Below are positions 1 through 10,435 of a stretch of DNA of 64,000 nt, one piece after another. Within the stretch, counting starts at the first letter, position 1. Each line of letters opens with the position of its first letter. The notes under the pieces were generated by a model. The model did no database searches and had not been told where the DNA came from. It worked only from the letters and a program-made list of their open reading frames with translations. The stretch spans positions 484,001-548,000 of the forward strand of contig WVSP01000001.1 in assembly GCA_015689735.1 (NCBI GenBank). Reading direction: 5' to 3'. Source of the stretch: Rhodobacterales bacterium LSUCC0031. Lineage in GTDB: Bacteria; Pseudomonadota; Alphaproteobacteria; Rhodobacterales; Rhodobacteraceae. Made by a program: the position numbers and the translations under genes.

Positions 1-919
1 TGGTGATGTTCAGACGGGCCATTGCGCCCACGGCGGGTGCCGTCAGGTACAGAAGTGCGATGAACACCAGCGCCCAACCGGCCGACCAACGTGCGTCGGC
101 GACCTTGGGAACGGTGAAGAAGCGGATGATCACGTGCGGCAGACCGGCGGTACCGATCATCAGCGAGAGCGTGAACAGCGCCATCAGCCACGGGTTCGAC
201 CCGGTGGTGTATTCCGAGAAGCCGAGGTCGGTCAAAAGACCGTTCAGCGTCACCAGAAGCGGTTCGCCGGTCGAGGGCATCGTCGAGAACAGGCCCAGAC
301 CCGGGATCGGGTTGCCGGTCAGTTGCAACGAGATGAAGACCGCGGGGATGGTGTAGGCGACGATCAGCACGATGTACTGTGCCACCTGCGTGTAGGTGAT
401 GCCCTTCATGCCGCCGAGAACGGCATAGACGAACACCACGGCCGACGCGATCAGAAGGCCCTGCGTCGAGGTCACTTCGAGGAAGCGCGAGAAGGCCACG
501 CCTGCGCCGGTCATCTGACCGATAACGTAGGTGACCGAGATCACCAGCAGACAGATCACCGCCACGACGCGTGCCGAGGTGGAATAGTAGCGGTCGCCGA
601 CGAATTCCGGCACCGTGTACTTGCCGAACTTGCGCAGATAGGGGGCGAGCAGCATGGCCATGAGAACGTAGCCGCCGGTCCAACCCATCAGGAAGGTCGA
701 GTTCGAGTAGCCCACGAAGGCGATCAGACCCGCCATCGAGATGAAAGAGGCCGCCGACATCCAGTCAGCCGCCGTCGCCATGCCGTTGACGACCGGGTTC
801 ACACCCTGGCCAGCAGCATAGAATTCAGATGTGGAGCCCGCGCGGGCCCAGATCGCGATGCCGATGTAGAGGGCGAACGACGCGCCGACCACCAGCAGGT
901 TAAGGGTAAACTGATCCAT
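1..919 (-). CDS. Sodium:solute symporter, acetate permease-like (3' part outside window)
   Basis: Large subunit of a Na+-coupled solute symporter of the SSS family, inner membrane. The start ATG is at 917-919 and the first 306 codons are visible; the C-terminus lies beyond position 1. The protein begins MDQFTLNLLVVGASFALYIG and has several hydrophobic helices, with the conserved GVNPVVNGMATAADWMSAASF and GYVLMAMLLAPYLRKFGKYT stretches of the VC_2705/ActP-like group. It lies 15 bp downstream of the DUF4212 gene, the usual small partner of this group, and follows acs and adk on the same strand, so acetate or another short-chain acid is the likely substrate. The substrate is inferred from context, not seen in the sequence. 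Confidence 0.9.
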   Translation of the reverse strand, partial: MDQFTLNLLVVGASFALYIGIAIWARAGSTSEFYAAGQGVNPVVNGMATAADWMSAASFISMAGLIAFVGYSNSTFLMGWTGGYVLMAMLLAPYLRKFGKYTVPEFVGDRYYSTSARVVAVICLLVISVTYVIGQMTGAGVAFSRFLEVTSTQGLLIASAVVFVYAVLGGMKGITYTQVAQYIVLIVAYTIPAVFISLQLTGNPIPGLGLFSTMPSTGEPLLVTLNGLLTDLGFSEYTTGSNPWLMALFTLSLMIGTAGLPHVIIRFFTVPKVADARWSAGWALVFIALLYLTAPAVGAMARLNIT

Positions 920-934
920 TGTTTCGTCCGTCCC

Positions 935-1189
935 TTACTGCTCGTCCACGCCGAATTCTTTGTCGAGCTTGTTCATACGCCAGGCGTAGAAGAAGATCAG
1001 CGCAAGAAAGACGAGGATTGATCCCTGCTGGGCAAACCAGAAGCCCAGATCCGTGCCGCCCACCGCGATGCCTGACAGCATCGGGCGAAGCAGAATTGCA
1101 AAGCCATACGAACACAGCGCCCAGATCACCAGACAGATGGTGACGAGGCGGATGTTCGCTGACCAATACGCATTATTGTTTTCGGCCAT
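935..1189 (-). CDS. DUF4212 small membrane subunit of the sodium/solute symporter
   Basis: An 84-residue protein with two predicted membrane helices (about residues 14-34 and 49-70) and a charged tail, the standard size and layout of DUF4212. This family is found almost only immediately upstream of VC_2705-type Na+/solute symporters, as here. It probably acts as an accessory subunit in the inner membrane; its mechanism is not known. An AAGGGAG ribosome-binding site lies just before the ATG. A weak hairpin (arms 1216-1221 and 1229-1234) sits between it and adk, so it may be co-transcribed with acs-adk or use its own promoter. Confidence 0.88.
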   Translation of the reverse strand: MAENNNAYWSANIRLVTICLVIWALCSYGFAILLRPMLSGIAVGGTDLGFWFAQQGSILVFLALIFFYAWRMNKLDKEFGVDEQ

Positions 1190-1282
1190 TACTTACTCCC
1201 TTCGAGTTGTGCCGTCCGGGTTCTCTTGACCCGGCCGGTCCGTCCGCCGTCGCCCCACTCCTTTAGGGCAACGCCGAATTCC

Positions 1283-1980
1283 TTATTGCGCCGCAAGCGC
1301 GCTTACGATCGCGTCCAGCGCGCCTGCAATCTCGCCGATCTCGCCCATGGCAGGCACTTCGGTCAGCACGCCGCGCGCACGGTAGTAATCGATCAAGGGC
1401 GCGGTCTGCGCGTGATAGGCCGCCAGCCGCGCGCCCACAGTTTCGGCGTTGTCATCGGCACGGCGGGTCATGTTGGTTGACCCGCATTTGTCGCAACTTC
1501 CGGCCGTTTTGGGCTGTTTGAACTGGTCGTGATATCCCTCGCCGCAGCCGCCGCAGGTATAGCGTCCCGACACCCGCGCCACCATGGCTGCGTCATCGAC
1601 GGCAAGGCTGATGGCCACATTGATGCGCTGTCCGCGTTCGGCCAAGAGTTCATCAAGCGCCTGTGCCTGAACAGCAGTGCGTGGGAAGCCATCCAAGATG
1701 GTCCCCGCCACGACATCGGGTTGGTCCAGCCGCTCTTTCAGAATGGCAAGAACGATCGCATCAGAGACCAGCCCACCTGCCGCCATCACGGCTTTCGCCG
1801 CAAGCCCGGCCTCTGTCCCGGCGGCAACCGCGCTGCGCAACAAGTCGCCGGTCGAAAGCTGCACAAGGCCGAAGCGGTCTTGCAGCATGCGCGCCTGCGT
1901 TCCTTTCCCTGCGCCGGGCGGGCCGAGCAGGATTAGGTTCACGGGGCGCGCTTTCGTCATGCTATCGGTCATTTTCCCGG

Positions 1981-1984
<4 letters not shown>
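1283..1984 (-). CDS. adk: Adenylate kinase, zinc-lid type
   Basis: Converts ATP + AMP to 2 ADP in the cytoplasm. The P-loop [10 protein letters not shown] is at residues 21-30, STGDLLR at about 44-50 and DGFPRT at 98-103. The lid carries four cysteines (144, 147, 164, 167 in CGGC and CDKCG), which indicates a structural zinc site as in Gram-positive-like long adenylate kinases. The ATG at 1984 overlaps the acs stop as ATGA, suggesting translational coupling; ATGs 4 and 8 codons later are alternatives that give a more usual N-terminus. Acs produces AMP, so coupling to adk makes metabolic sense because Adk recycles that AMP. Confidence 0.96.
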
Positions 1985-3924
<1,940 letters not shown>

Positions 3925-4312
3925 GATCTTGTCTCCCTTCGGGTCGTGTATCGTAACGCTTCGCAGCATCAGTGCGATCGGCATACCTGTGCGCAAATTT
4001 GTTGAAATTTGCCGGCGTTCAACGGTGATGCCCGCCTCGCCATGCGGCCTTGTCGTAAGGCCGGAAAATCTGGTTCGCCTCCCACAAGCGGCGCCTTTTT
4101 TCCGAGCGCTTGCCGTGATCGGGTCATCAAGACCTCCCTCCGATCAACAGCGAGAACCCAGTAAGCGCGTTCCTCGCGACACACGCATTGCGTGTGCGCA
4201 AGATTATGTCGAGAAGATGACAGGTCGCGTCACATTCGAGAACAACAGTCTCGGAAGGCTCTGGTATTGTGTAAAGAGATTGTTCTGCGCAGTGCAGAAA
4301 TTGTAAAATTAT
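3925..4312. promoter_or_regulatory. acs upstream region with several inverted repeats
   Basis: This 388-bp gap before acs holds no convincing gene. It contains a perfect 8-bp inverted repeat, GCAAATTT-GTTG-AAATTTGC, at 3993-4012 (69-88 bp upstream of the acs TTG), TTCTGC-N5-GCAGAA at about 4282-4298, and an AT-rich repeat AATTGTAAA-ATTA-TTTACAATT at 4299-4320 that overlaps the stop of the upstream LysR gene. A hairpin CGGCCTT/AAGGCCG lies near 4060. The repeat nearest acs resembles the TTTGC-type half-sites of short-chain fatty acid regulators (RamB/ScfR family), which is my inference. Confidence 0.45.
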
Positions 4313-5311
4313 TTACAATTCAATCTTTGATTGCATGGCCTCATGCGGCCGCAAGAGCCGGAAGCTTTCGTTCAGCCAAGGCATCTTCGATCGACCGGGA
4401 GCTGCGAAATGCTCTTCGATCAGTTCGCGCGCCCGCTCGGCAATCCGCGCGGGGATTGGGCCTGTCCAATCCCCGGTCGCGTAAAGCACGATCCGCCGGG
4501 ATATTGGTGGGCCGGGCAGGGGATGGGCATCGATATTGGCGGCAAACCGGCCCGCGCGCAGCAAACTGAGCGGCGTGGTGATTGTCCAACTGCCACCGCC
4601 TGCGACCAAGGCGGTGATCGATTGGTTCGAATCCATCACGAACCGATGCGGCAGGCGCAAACCCACGCCAGCGAGATAGCGCTCGATCTGGCGGCCCATC
4701 ACCTGATCAGGGTCGCGGCGCAGAAAAGTCAGGTCTGCCAAACCCGCAAGCCCGCCGGAAACATCGGTGCCGCGCGGCACCGCCAAGATATAAGGGTCAT
4801 CGATGAGCGGATGGGTCAGCGCGCCGCTTGGCCCTGGTGTGCTGGCCGCGCAGATCGCGATGTCAAGCTCGCGCCGGGCGATTTGGCCTTGCAAGGCATG
4901 GCTTGCACCGGTGACTAGCCGAAAGGCGCATTGGATCATCGCCTCGGCCAAATCCGCCGCCAGATTAGGTGTCACCTCGTTTTCAAAGTCTTCGATCACG
5001 CCCAAAGACAAGGCCGACAATTCGGAGAAATCAAGCATGCTCAGACCGCGTTGGCCCGCGCGCAATGCTTGAAGCGCGGTTTCAGCGCGCGCAAGAAAAA
5101 GCCGACCCGCCGAGGTCAGGACCATCGGCCGCCGCGAATGATCGACCAGTTCGACGCCCAAGGCCGTGCTGAGATTGCGCATCTGTTGCGAGACGGCGGG
5201 CGCGCTCATGCCCAAACGCTCGGCTGTCACGGCGACCGAGCCGGTGTGGGCGAGCGTCTCGAAAACCTCGAGGCCACGCAATGTCACGCCCTTGAGCAAC
5301 GTCTCACCCAT
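4313..5311 (-). CDS. LysR-family transcriptional regulator
   Basis: A 332-residue LTTR. An N-terminal winged helix-turn-helix (about residues 5-65, with GMSAPAVSQQMRNLSTALG and HSRRPMVLTSAGRLFL) is followed by a periplasmic-binding-like effector domain. The ATG at 5309-5311 overlaps the TGA of the upstream gene by one base, so the two are translationally coupled. Its targets cannot be read from sequence; it could regulate acs, which lies 389 bp downstream in the same orientation, or its own operon with the Ldh2-like gene. The AT-rich palindrome at its 3' end may be a binding site. Confidence 0.9.
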   Translation of the reverse strand: MGETLLKGVTLRGLEVFETLAHTGSVAVTAERLGMSAPAVSQQMRNLSTALGVELVDHSRRPMVLTSAGRLFLARAETALQALRAGQRGLSMLDFSELSALSLGVIEDFENEVTPNLAADLAEAMIQCAFRLVTGASHALQGQIARRELDIAICAASTPGPSGALTHPLIDDPYILAVPRGTDVSGGLAGLADLTFLRRDPDQVMGRQIERYLAGVGLRLPHRFVMDSNQSITALVAGGGSWTITTPLSLLRAGRFAANIDAHPLPGPPISRRIVLYATGDWTGPIPARIAERARELIEEHFAAPGRSKMPWLNESFRLLRPHEAMQSKIEL

Positions 5312-6021
5312 CACGCGCTCACAATCTGTTCGAGCAACTCGGCTGAGCAGGCAATCGCGGCGGCTGTCTTTGCCGGTGCTGCGCTATCCCATATCGCGGC
5401 AGCGGCAAAGTGATCGCCTGCCAAGGCGGCGTCAAGCACGACCAGCCAACCGATATGGCCGACCAACCCGCCGATCGGGCTATCGGCTGGCTGGCCGTGA
5501 CCCATATCTGGGAACAGCAAGTTCAAGGCCGAACGCGGTGGCGTCGGCAAGAGGGCGGGGCCGGACAAGTCTGGATGGCCAAACCGCCCCGGCCCGTCGG
5601 GGCCAAAGGCCAACACGGCCAAGCCGCGTTCGGCCAAGGCGGCGCTTGCGCAGATCATGCCGCCCGGATCGCTGCTGTGTTCAAGCCGCAAAGCGGTGAT
5701 CCCTTGGGCGCGGGCCAAGCCGGCAAGATCCGAGATCGCCTCCGACAGGGCCGCCGCGGCAAAGCCATGTCCGGCGTCAAGCCGCACGAAACCCGGCCTT
5801 GCACGGATCATCTGCGCCTCGGTCGTCGCGATCAGGCGACCATAGCGCATAAGGCGGATATCGCGCAAAAGCGCTTCGATCCCATTGGCGCGTTCACCGG
5901 CGGCCTCGGCTGCTGTCACCTCGGCCGCGACGGCGCGCGCCACATGCTCGGGCGCGCCTGCCCTTGTCAGGCAGTCGCGGGCAAGAGCGCGCAGATCGGT
6001 GAGGCTGAGAAACTCGGTCAT
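5311..6021 (-). CDS. Short malate/L-lactate dehydrogenase-like protein, possibly DUF3726
   Basis: A 236-residue protein. Its N-terminus (LTDLRALARDCLTRAGAPEH, then AAEAAGERANGIEALLRDIRLMRYGRL) follows the helical start of Ldh_2 (malate/L-lactate/ureidoglycolate dehydrogenase) proteins, and GHGFAAAALSEAISDLAG followed by GITALRLEHSSDPGG fits the next segment. It is about 100 residues shorter than a normal Ldh_2 enzyme, and the catalytic Ser-His-Gly of SHGL reads RANG, so dehydrogenase activity is doubtful. It may belong to the uncharacterised DUF3726 family. It is coupled to the LysR gene downstream. Function unknown. Confidence 0.72.
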   Translation of the reverse strand: MTEFLSLTDLRALARDCLTRAGAPEHVARAVAAEVTAAEAAGERANGIEALLRDIRLMRYGRLIATTEAQMIRARPGFVRLDAGHGFAAAALSEAISDLAGLARAQGITALRLEHSSDPGGMICASAALAERGLAVLAFGPDGPGRFGHPDLSGPALLPTPPRSALNLLFPDMGHGQPADSPIGGLVGHIGWLVVLDAALAGDHFAAAAIWDSAAPAKTAAAIACSAELLEQIVSA

Positions 6022-6066
6022 GGGCCTAGTCTTGCCCCCGTCCCGCCACCCGTCAATGCCACAGCG

Positions 6067-7005
6067 TCATGCTTCGATAACAAGCTGGGGAAATCTGCGG
6101 GCTGTGTCGCGAATTGCGGCCGCGAGACGCTCATAGGCTGGCCCAGCCCCGGAGGATGAGCGCCACACCAATCCGATCGACCGTGCAAATCGCCGCCCGC
6201 GAAAAGGACGCACAACGACATCCCGCGCGCGCCCTTGGATTTCGCTTTCCACGTAAAGTGCGGGCAAAAAGGTCAGGCCCATGTTCATGGCAACCATCTG
6301 GCGCAGCGCATCCAGTGATGTGCCTTCATATTCGCGCGACAAATGCGCCCCCGTTTCCACGCAAAGCGCCGAGATCATATCATAGAGCGCATAGGCCGGG
6401 GACAGTGACAGCACGATCTTGTCGTTCAGATCACTATACTCAAGCGTCTCGCGGGCAGCCAAGGGGTGTTCGGCAGGCAATGCGACCGCCAAGGGTTCGC
6501 GAAAAAGCCGCGCCTGTGAAAGCGTTGCACCCGAGACCGGCAATTGGGTCAGTATCAGGTCATGCACCCCGTCATGCAATTCGCGCTGTAGGTCGCGTGG
6601 CGCGGCCTCGCGGATATAAAGGCGCAGATCAGGGTGGCTGACGCGCAGATCGCTGACCACATGGGGCATGAGATATGGCCCTAGCGTGGCCGACGTCCCC
6701 AACTTGATCGTGCCACCCAGCCCCGATTTCAACGTCACCGAGAGATCCAAGATCCCTTGCGCGGCATGCAAAATATCGCGCGCGCGTCGCGCGACTTCGC
6801 GCCCAGCCAAGGTGAGGCGCACAGGGCCGCGACCGCGCTCAACCAAGATCAGGCCTAGCGCGTCTTCCATCGTTTTGATCTGAACCGAGAGTGAGGGCTG
6901 TGAAATACCACAGCTTTCCGCCGCCTCGCGGAAGTGTCCGGTTTCTTCCAAAGCAATCAAATATCGCATTTGGCGTAACGTGATGGGGAGGACTGATGCT
7001 GCCAT
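6067..7005 (-). CDS. OxyR-like LysR regulator lacking the peroxidatic cysteine
   Basis: LTTR of 312 residues from the ATG at 7005; a TTG at 7029 directly after a stop would add 8. The helix-turn-helix is GHFREAAESCGISQPSLSVQ and the effector domain is OxyR-like, with TSLDALRQMVAMNMGLTFLPAL matching the OxyR TSLETLRNMVAAGSGITLLPAL stretch. Aligned to E. coli OxyR, the resolving Cys208 is kept (Cys215 here) but the peroxidatic Cys199 is alanine (Ala206). It may therefore sense something other than peroxide or work by another chemistry. It faces away from the mnh operon across a 0.69 kb gap. Confidence 0.88.
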   Translation of the reverse strand: MAASVLPITLRQMRYLIALEETGHFREAAESCGISQPSLSVQIKTMEDALGLILVERGRGPVRLTLAGREVARRARDILHAAQGILDLSVTLKSGLGGTIKLGTSATLGPYLMPHVVSDLRVSHPDLRLYIREAAPRDLQRELHDGVHDLILTQLPVSGATLSQARLFREPLAVALPAEHPLAARETLEYSDLNDKIVLSLSPAYALYDMISALCVETGAHLSREYEGTSLDALRQMVAMNMGLTFLPALYVESEIQGRARDVVVRPFRGRRFARSIGLVWRSSSGAGPAYERLAAAIRDTARRFPQLVIEA

Positions 7006-7694
7006 GGCACGATGAATAGGATTTTCCAATCAATAATCAACATATTTCTATCTTTCTCCTATCCCCTCTGCGCACTAACTCTCGCTCACCAAGCAATTGG
7101 GGGCGGCAGACCGCGGGCACGCGCGCAATGTCGCAGGGGATGTGTCCGAACTGGTGGTTGTCCCTTCCAGTGTTCACGGATCGGCCACATTCTCTTACCG
7201 GGGGCGGCGCAGCGACATTTGCCGTCAATCGCTGCGCCGCCCCCGGTTTCTTTGCAAGAAACGCCCGCCATGTTGGCAGCAACGCTTCTTGCAATACTGC
7301 GCTGTTTGGGGGGATGTGGCAGGTCAGGTGTTCGGAAAGGCGCGAACGCAAACATCGGGGCAAATCAAGATGTCTGTCGATGAATTGTCGGGGCGCACCC
7401 GCGCACGAGGCTGCGCACCGTTGAATGTCGCAATTGGCCTGCGTAAATCCCGTCTTGGCGGCTTTGGTTGTGCGCGGCAACGCTGCGACTTGCGTCTTGT
7501 GCATCGCTGGCCCAAAAGATCATGGGCTTGGCACCAGCGCGATGGGCATGGGCAAAGGCAGCTGGGGCTGACGAGGGTCGGCCGGCCTGTTAAAGGACCG
7601 CAAATGGTATCCTCGCGATGACGGGGAAGCGGTTTGGCGAAAGTGATCACGGCGTGCCGACAATACGGCCGCACGGGGCAGGGGGTGAGCAAGG
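7006..7694. other. 689-bp intergenic region upstream of mnhA
   Basis: Divergent region between the OxyR-like gene and mnhA. Open frames on both strands exist, but none shows a family signature, a good ribosome-binding site or Rhodobacterales-like codon structure. The part near the regulator (7010-7080) is AT-rich and may hold its promoter. A very strong hairpin lies at 7197-7247 (listed separately). The remaining ~440 bp before mnhA could be a long untranslated leader, a decayed gene or an unrecognised RNA; I cannot tell which. Confidence 0.5.
7197..7247. repeat. Perfect 19-bp inverted repeat, strong hairpin
   Basis: Arms 7197-7215 and 7229-7247 are perfectly complementary over 19 bp and very GC-rich; the loop is 13 nt (7216-7228). 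On the plus strand it is followed by TTCTTTGC and a second small repeat (TTTCTT-TGC-AAGAAA, 7247-7261). It could end a transcript entering from the left, shield a leader RNA or be a binding site. No U-tract clean enough for a classical terminator is present. Confidence 0.65.
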
Positions 7695-10013
7695 GTGGGG
7701 AAATCAGGCACAGAGGTGCCCCGGGTCTATGGCGGCCCTGCGGGTTGGATTTCAGTGGCGATCCCAGCCACGATCTTTGTTTACATGTTGCAATTCGTGG
7801 CACCCATCGCTGCGGGTCAACCTGTCTTGCTCGGTCTTGACTGGGTGCCGTCGATGGATATCCGCCTTTCGGTCGCGATCGACGGGCTTTCGCTGACCTT
7901 CGCGCTGTTGATCTCGGGGATCGGGGCGCTGGTAACGCTCTATTCCACCAAATATCTGGGCAATCATCCCGAATACCCGCGCTTTGTGCTGTTCTTGATG
8001 ATGTTCATGGTCGGCATGCTTGGCCTTGTGCTTGCCGACAATCTGATTGCGCTTTTCGTGTTCTGGGAAATCACCACCATTTCCTCATATCTGCTCATCG
8101 GGTTTTCGTCTGACGAGGCAAAATCGCGCCGCTCGGCGCTTCAGGCCTTGCTGGTCACCGGCACCGGCGGCTTGGCGCTATTGGCGGGCATGATCATGCT
8201 GGGCAATGTCGCCGGCAGCTTCGAGTTGTCGGTGATCTTGCAGCAAGGCGACGCGATCCGCGCGCATCCGCTTTATGTGCCGATTGTGATCTTGTTCTTG
8301 GCTGGTGCCTTTACGAAATCGGCGCAGTTCCCGTTCCATTTCTGGCTGCCCAACGCGATGGCAGCGCCGACACCTGTCTCGGCCTATCTGCATTCGGCCA
8401 CGATGGTGAAGGGTGGCGTCTATCTGATGGCGCGGATGAACCCCGCGCTTGGCGAAACCGATCTGTGGTTCTGGACGCTGATCATCGCGGGTGGCTTTAC
8501 CACCGTGTTCGCCTCGATCCTTGCGGTGCGCCAGACCGACATCAAGATGGTGCTGGCCTATACCACGCTGATGGCGCTGGGCGCGCTGACGCTCTTCATC
8601 GGCGCGGGAAGCGGGGCGGCGATCAAGGCGGCGATAACCTTCCTTGTGGTGCATTCGCTTTACAAGGCAGCGCTCTTCCTGATGATCGGGATCGTTGATC
8701 ACGAGACTGGCACGCGCGATGCCAATATCCTGCGCGGTCTGGGTCGCAAGATGCCGCTGACATTCCTTGGGGGTGCCTTGGCGGCGATCTCGATGGCGGG
8801 CCTGCCGCCTTTCGTGGGCTTCATCGGCAAGGAATTCCTCTACAAGGCCGGTCTCGATCTCGATGTCGCCAGCCTTTGGGTGACCGGCACGATCTTTGCG
8901 GCCTCGGTCTTGATGTTCGTGGCGGCCGGGATTTCGGTCTTGCGCCCCTTTACCGGCCCCTTGGCTGACACGCCCCACCCCGCACATGAAGGGCCATGGG
9001 CGATGTGGATCGGTCCGCTTGTGCTTGGCCTCTTCTCGCTGGGCTTCGGCCTGTTCCCCGACACGATCGAGGCCTGGCTGGTCGCGCCCGGCACTTGGGC
9101 CGTTTATGGCGATTACGGCTACCATGTCGATCTCTACCTGTTCAAAGAGGTGAACGCCGCCTTCATCCTGTCCTTGGTCACATTCGCGGCCGGTGCGGCG
9201 GTCTATCTGGTCCATCGCCCCTTGCGCGATTGGCTGGGCCGCATTTTTGCCGCCAACCCGATCAAGTTCGATCCCGGCTGGGACCGGGTGCTCGATGGGC
9301 TGAAGGCGCTTGCCGCATGGCAGACGGGCATTCTGCAATCCGGCGTGATGCAGCGCTATATCTTCACCGTCTTTTCAACCCTCGCCATCGGGATCGGGGT
9401 GACGCTATGGCTGAAAGATGCAGTGAATTTCCGCATCGATTGGGCGGCGGCGCTGCATGGGCTGGCCTTCATGCATTTCGCGGTCTTGGCGTTCATCATT
9501 GCAGGTGCCGTCATGGCGGCAATCACCAATAACCGCATGACGGCCATCGCCTCGCTCGGGGTGGTGGGTATCGGGGTGGCGCTGATATTCATCATGTTCT
9601 CGGCCCCCGATGTAGCGATCACCCAGCTTTTGGTCGAAACGCTTTCGGTCGTTCTGGTCGCCGTCGTGATGCTGAAACTGCCGCAGCTGGGCCTGCGTCG
9701 CGAGCAACAGCTTCGCCCCTTCCACCTTGCGCTGTCGGTTGTGGTCGGCGGGCTTGTGACGCTGGTCTTGATCGGCGTGGTGCAGGGCGATATCGACCGC
9801 CGCCTGACCGATTACTTCGAAGTGACAAGCCTGCCCGAGGCATTCGGGGCCAATATCGTCAACGTCATCTTGGTCGATTTCCGCGCCATCGACACATTCG
9901 GCGAGATTGCTGTGGTGGTCATCGCGGCGCTCGCGTCCTACGGGTTGTTGCGCAGCGCGCGATATGGCGCAGACCGCGATAAGGGCCTGGGCGAGGAGGA
10001 AGACCGGACATGA
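7695..10013 (+). CDS. mnhA: Mrp/Mnh Na+/H+ antiporter subunit A, N-terminal helix apparently missing
   Basis: Largest subunit of the multisubunit cation/proton antiporter, inner membrane, related to NuoL. It contains WEITTISSYLLIG, KSAQFPFHFWLPNAMAAPTPVSAYLHSATMVK (proton-channel core) and FSMAGLPPF-like ISMAGLPPFVGFIGKE, plus the C-terminal MrpA-specific part ending in VNVILVDFRAIDTFGE. The frame opens only after a stop at 7686; the first candidate start is GTG 7695 with AGGGGG upstream. Compared with B. subtilis MrpA, the first transmembrane helix (about 25-30 residues) has no counterpart. It overlaps mnhB by 4 bp and heads a complete A-G operon. Confidence 0.93.
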   Translation: MGKSGTEVPRVYGGPAGWISVAIPATIFVYMLQFVAPIAAGQPVLLGLDWVPSMDIRLSVAIDGLSLTFALLISGIGALVTLYSTKYLGNHPEYPRFVLFLMMFMVGMLGLVLADNLIALFVFWEITTISSYLLIGFSSDEAKSRRSALQALLVTGTGGLALLAGMIMLGNVAGSFELSVILQQGDAIRAHPLYVPIVILFLAGAFTKSAQFPFHFWLPNAMAAPTPVSAYLHSATMVKGGVYLMARMNPALGETDLWFWTLIIAGGFTTVFASILAVRQTDIKMVLAYTTLMALGALTLFIGAGSGAAIKAAITFLVVHSLYKAALFLMIGIVDHETGTRDANILRGLGRKMPLTFLGGALAAISMAGLPPFVGFIGKEFLYKAGLDLDVASLWVTGTIFAASVLMFVAAGISVLRPFTGPLADTPHPAHEGPWAMWIGPLVLGLFSLGFGLFPDTIEAWLVAPGTWAVYGDYGYHVDLYLFKEVNAAFILSLVTFAAGAAVYLVHRPLRDWLGRIFAANPIKFDPGWDRVLDGLKALAAWQTGILQSGVMQRYIFTVFSTLAIGIGVTLWLKDAVNFRIDWAAALHGLAFMHFAVLAFIIAGAVMAAITNNRMTAIASLGVVGIGVALIFIMFSAPDVAITQLLVETLSVVLVAVVMLKLPQLGLRREQQLRPFHLALSVVVGGLVTLVLIGVVQGDIDRRLTDYFEVTSLPEAFGANIVNVILVDFRAIDTFGEIAVVVIAALASYGLLRSARYGADRDKGLGEEEDRT

Positions 10014-10432
10014 TGAACTCGATCATCCTCAACGCTGCGACGCGGCTTTTGACGGCGCTGTTGTTGCTCTTTTCGGTCTATATGCTGTGGCGGGGCCATA
10101 ACCTGCCGGGTGGTGGGTTTATCGGTGGGCTGATCGGGGCCACGGGCTTCGTCTTGCATGCCATTGCCATGGGGGCCGAGGCGACGCGCAAGGCGCTGCG
10201 CCATGATCCGCAGAATATCGCGATGATCGGCCTTGGCGTGGCGCTGTTCGCCGGTGTCTTTGCGGCCTTTGACGGGGATGCGTTTTTCACCGGCCAATGG
10301 CTGTTCTTCGGTGCGACCGAGACGGATAAGGGCCTACCGATCAGCACGGTGCTGATGTTCGATGTCGGCGTCTATCTCGTGGTGTTCGGCGCGATCCTGA
10401 CCCTTGTTCTGGCCTTGGAAGAGGAGGTCTGA
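10010..10432 (+). CDS. mnhB: Mrp/Mnh antiporter subunit B
   Basis: A 140-residue integral membrane subunit with four hydrophobic helices and the family signature GHNLPGGGFIGGLIGATGFVLH near residues 28-49. It forms part of the A-D/B-C-E-F-G antiporter complex that exchanges external H+ for internal Na+. The ATG overlaps the mnhA stop (ATGA), and mnhC begins 3 bp after its TGA, so all subunits are probably translated from one mRNA. The separate short B subunit and full-length A mark a group 1, seven-gene Mrp system. Confidence 0.94.
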   Translation: MMNSIILNAATRLLTALLLLFSVYMLWRGHNLPGGGFIGGLIGATGFVLHAIAMGAEATRKALRHDPQNIAMIGLGVALFAGVFAAFDGDAFFTGQWLFFGATETDKGLPISTVLMFDVGVYLVVFGAILTLVLALEEEV

Positions 10433-10435
10433 GCG

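Noticed and set aside
7037-7504. Possible gene of 155 codons on the minus strand in the mnh upstream region
   Set aside because: No ribosome-binding site, no recognisable domain, and the strong hairpin lies within it. A decayed gene remains possible.
8178-9338. 386-codon open frame on the minus strand inside mnhA
   Set aside because: Highly charged antisense translation of membrane-protein codons.
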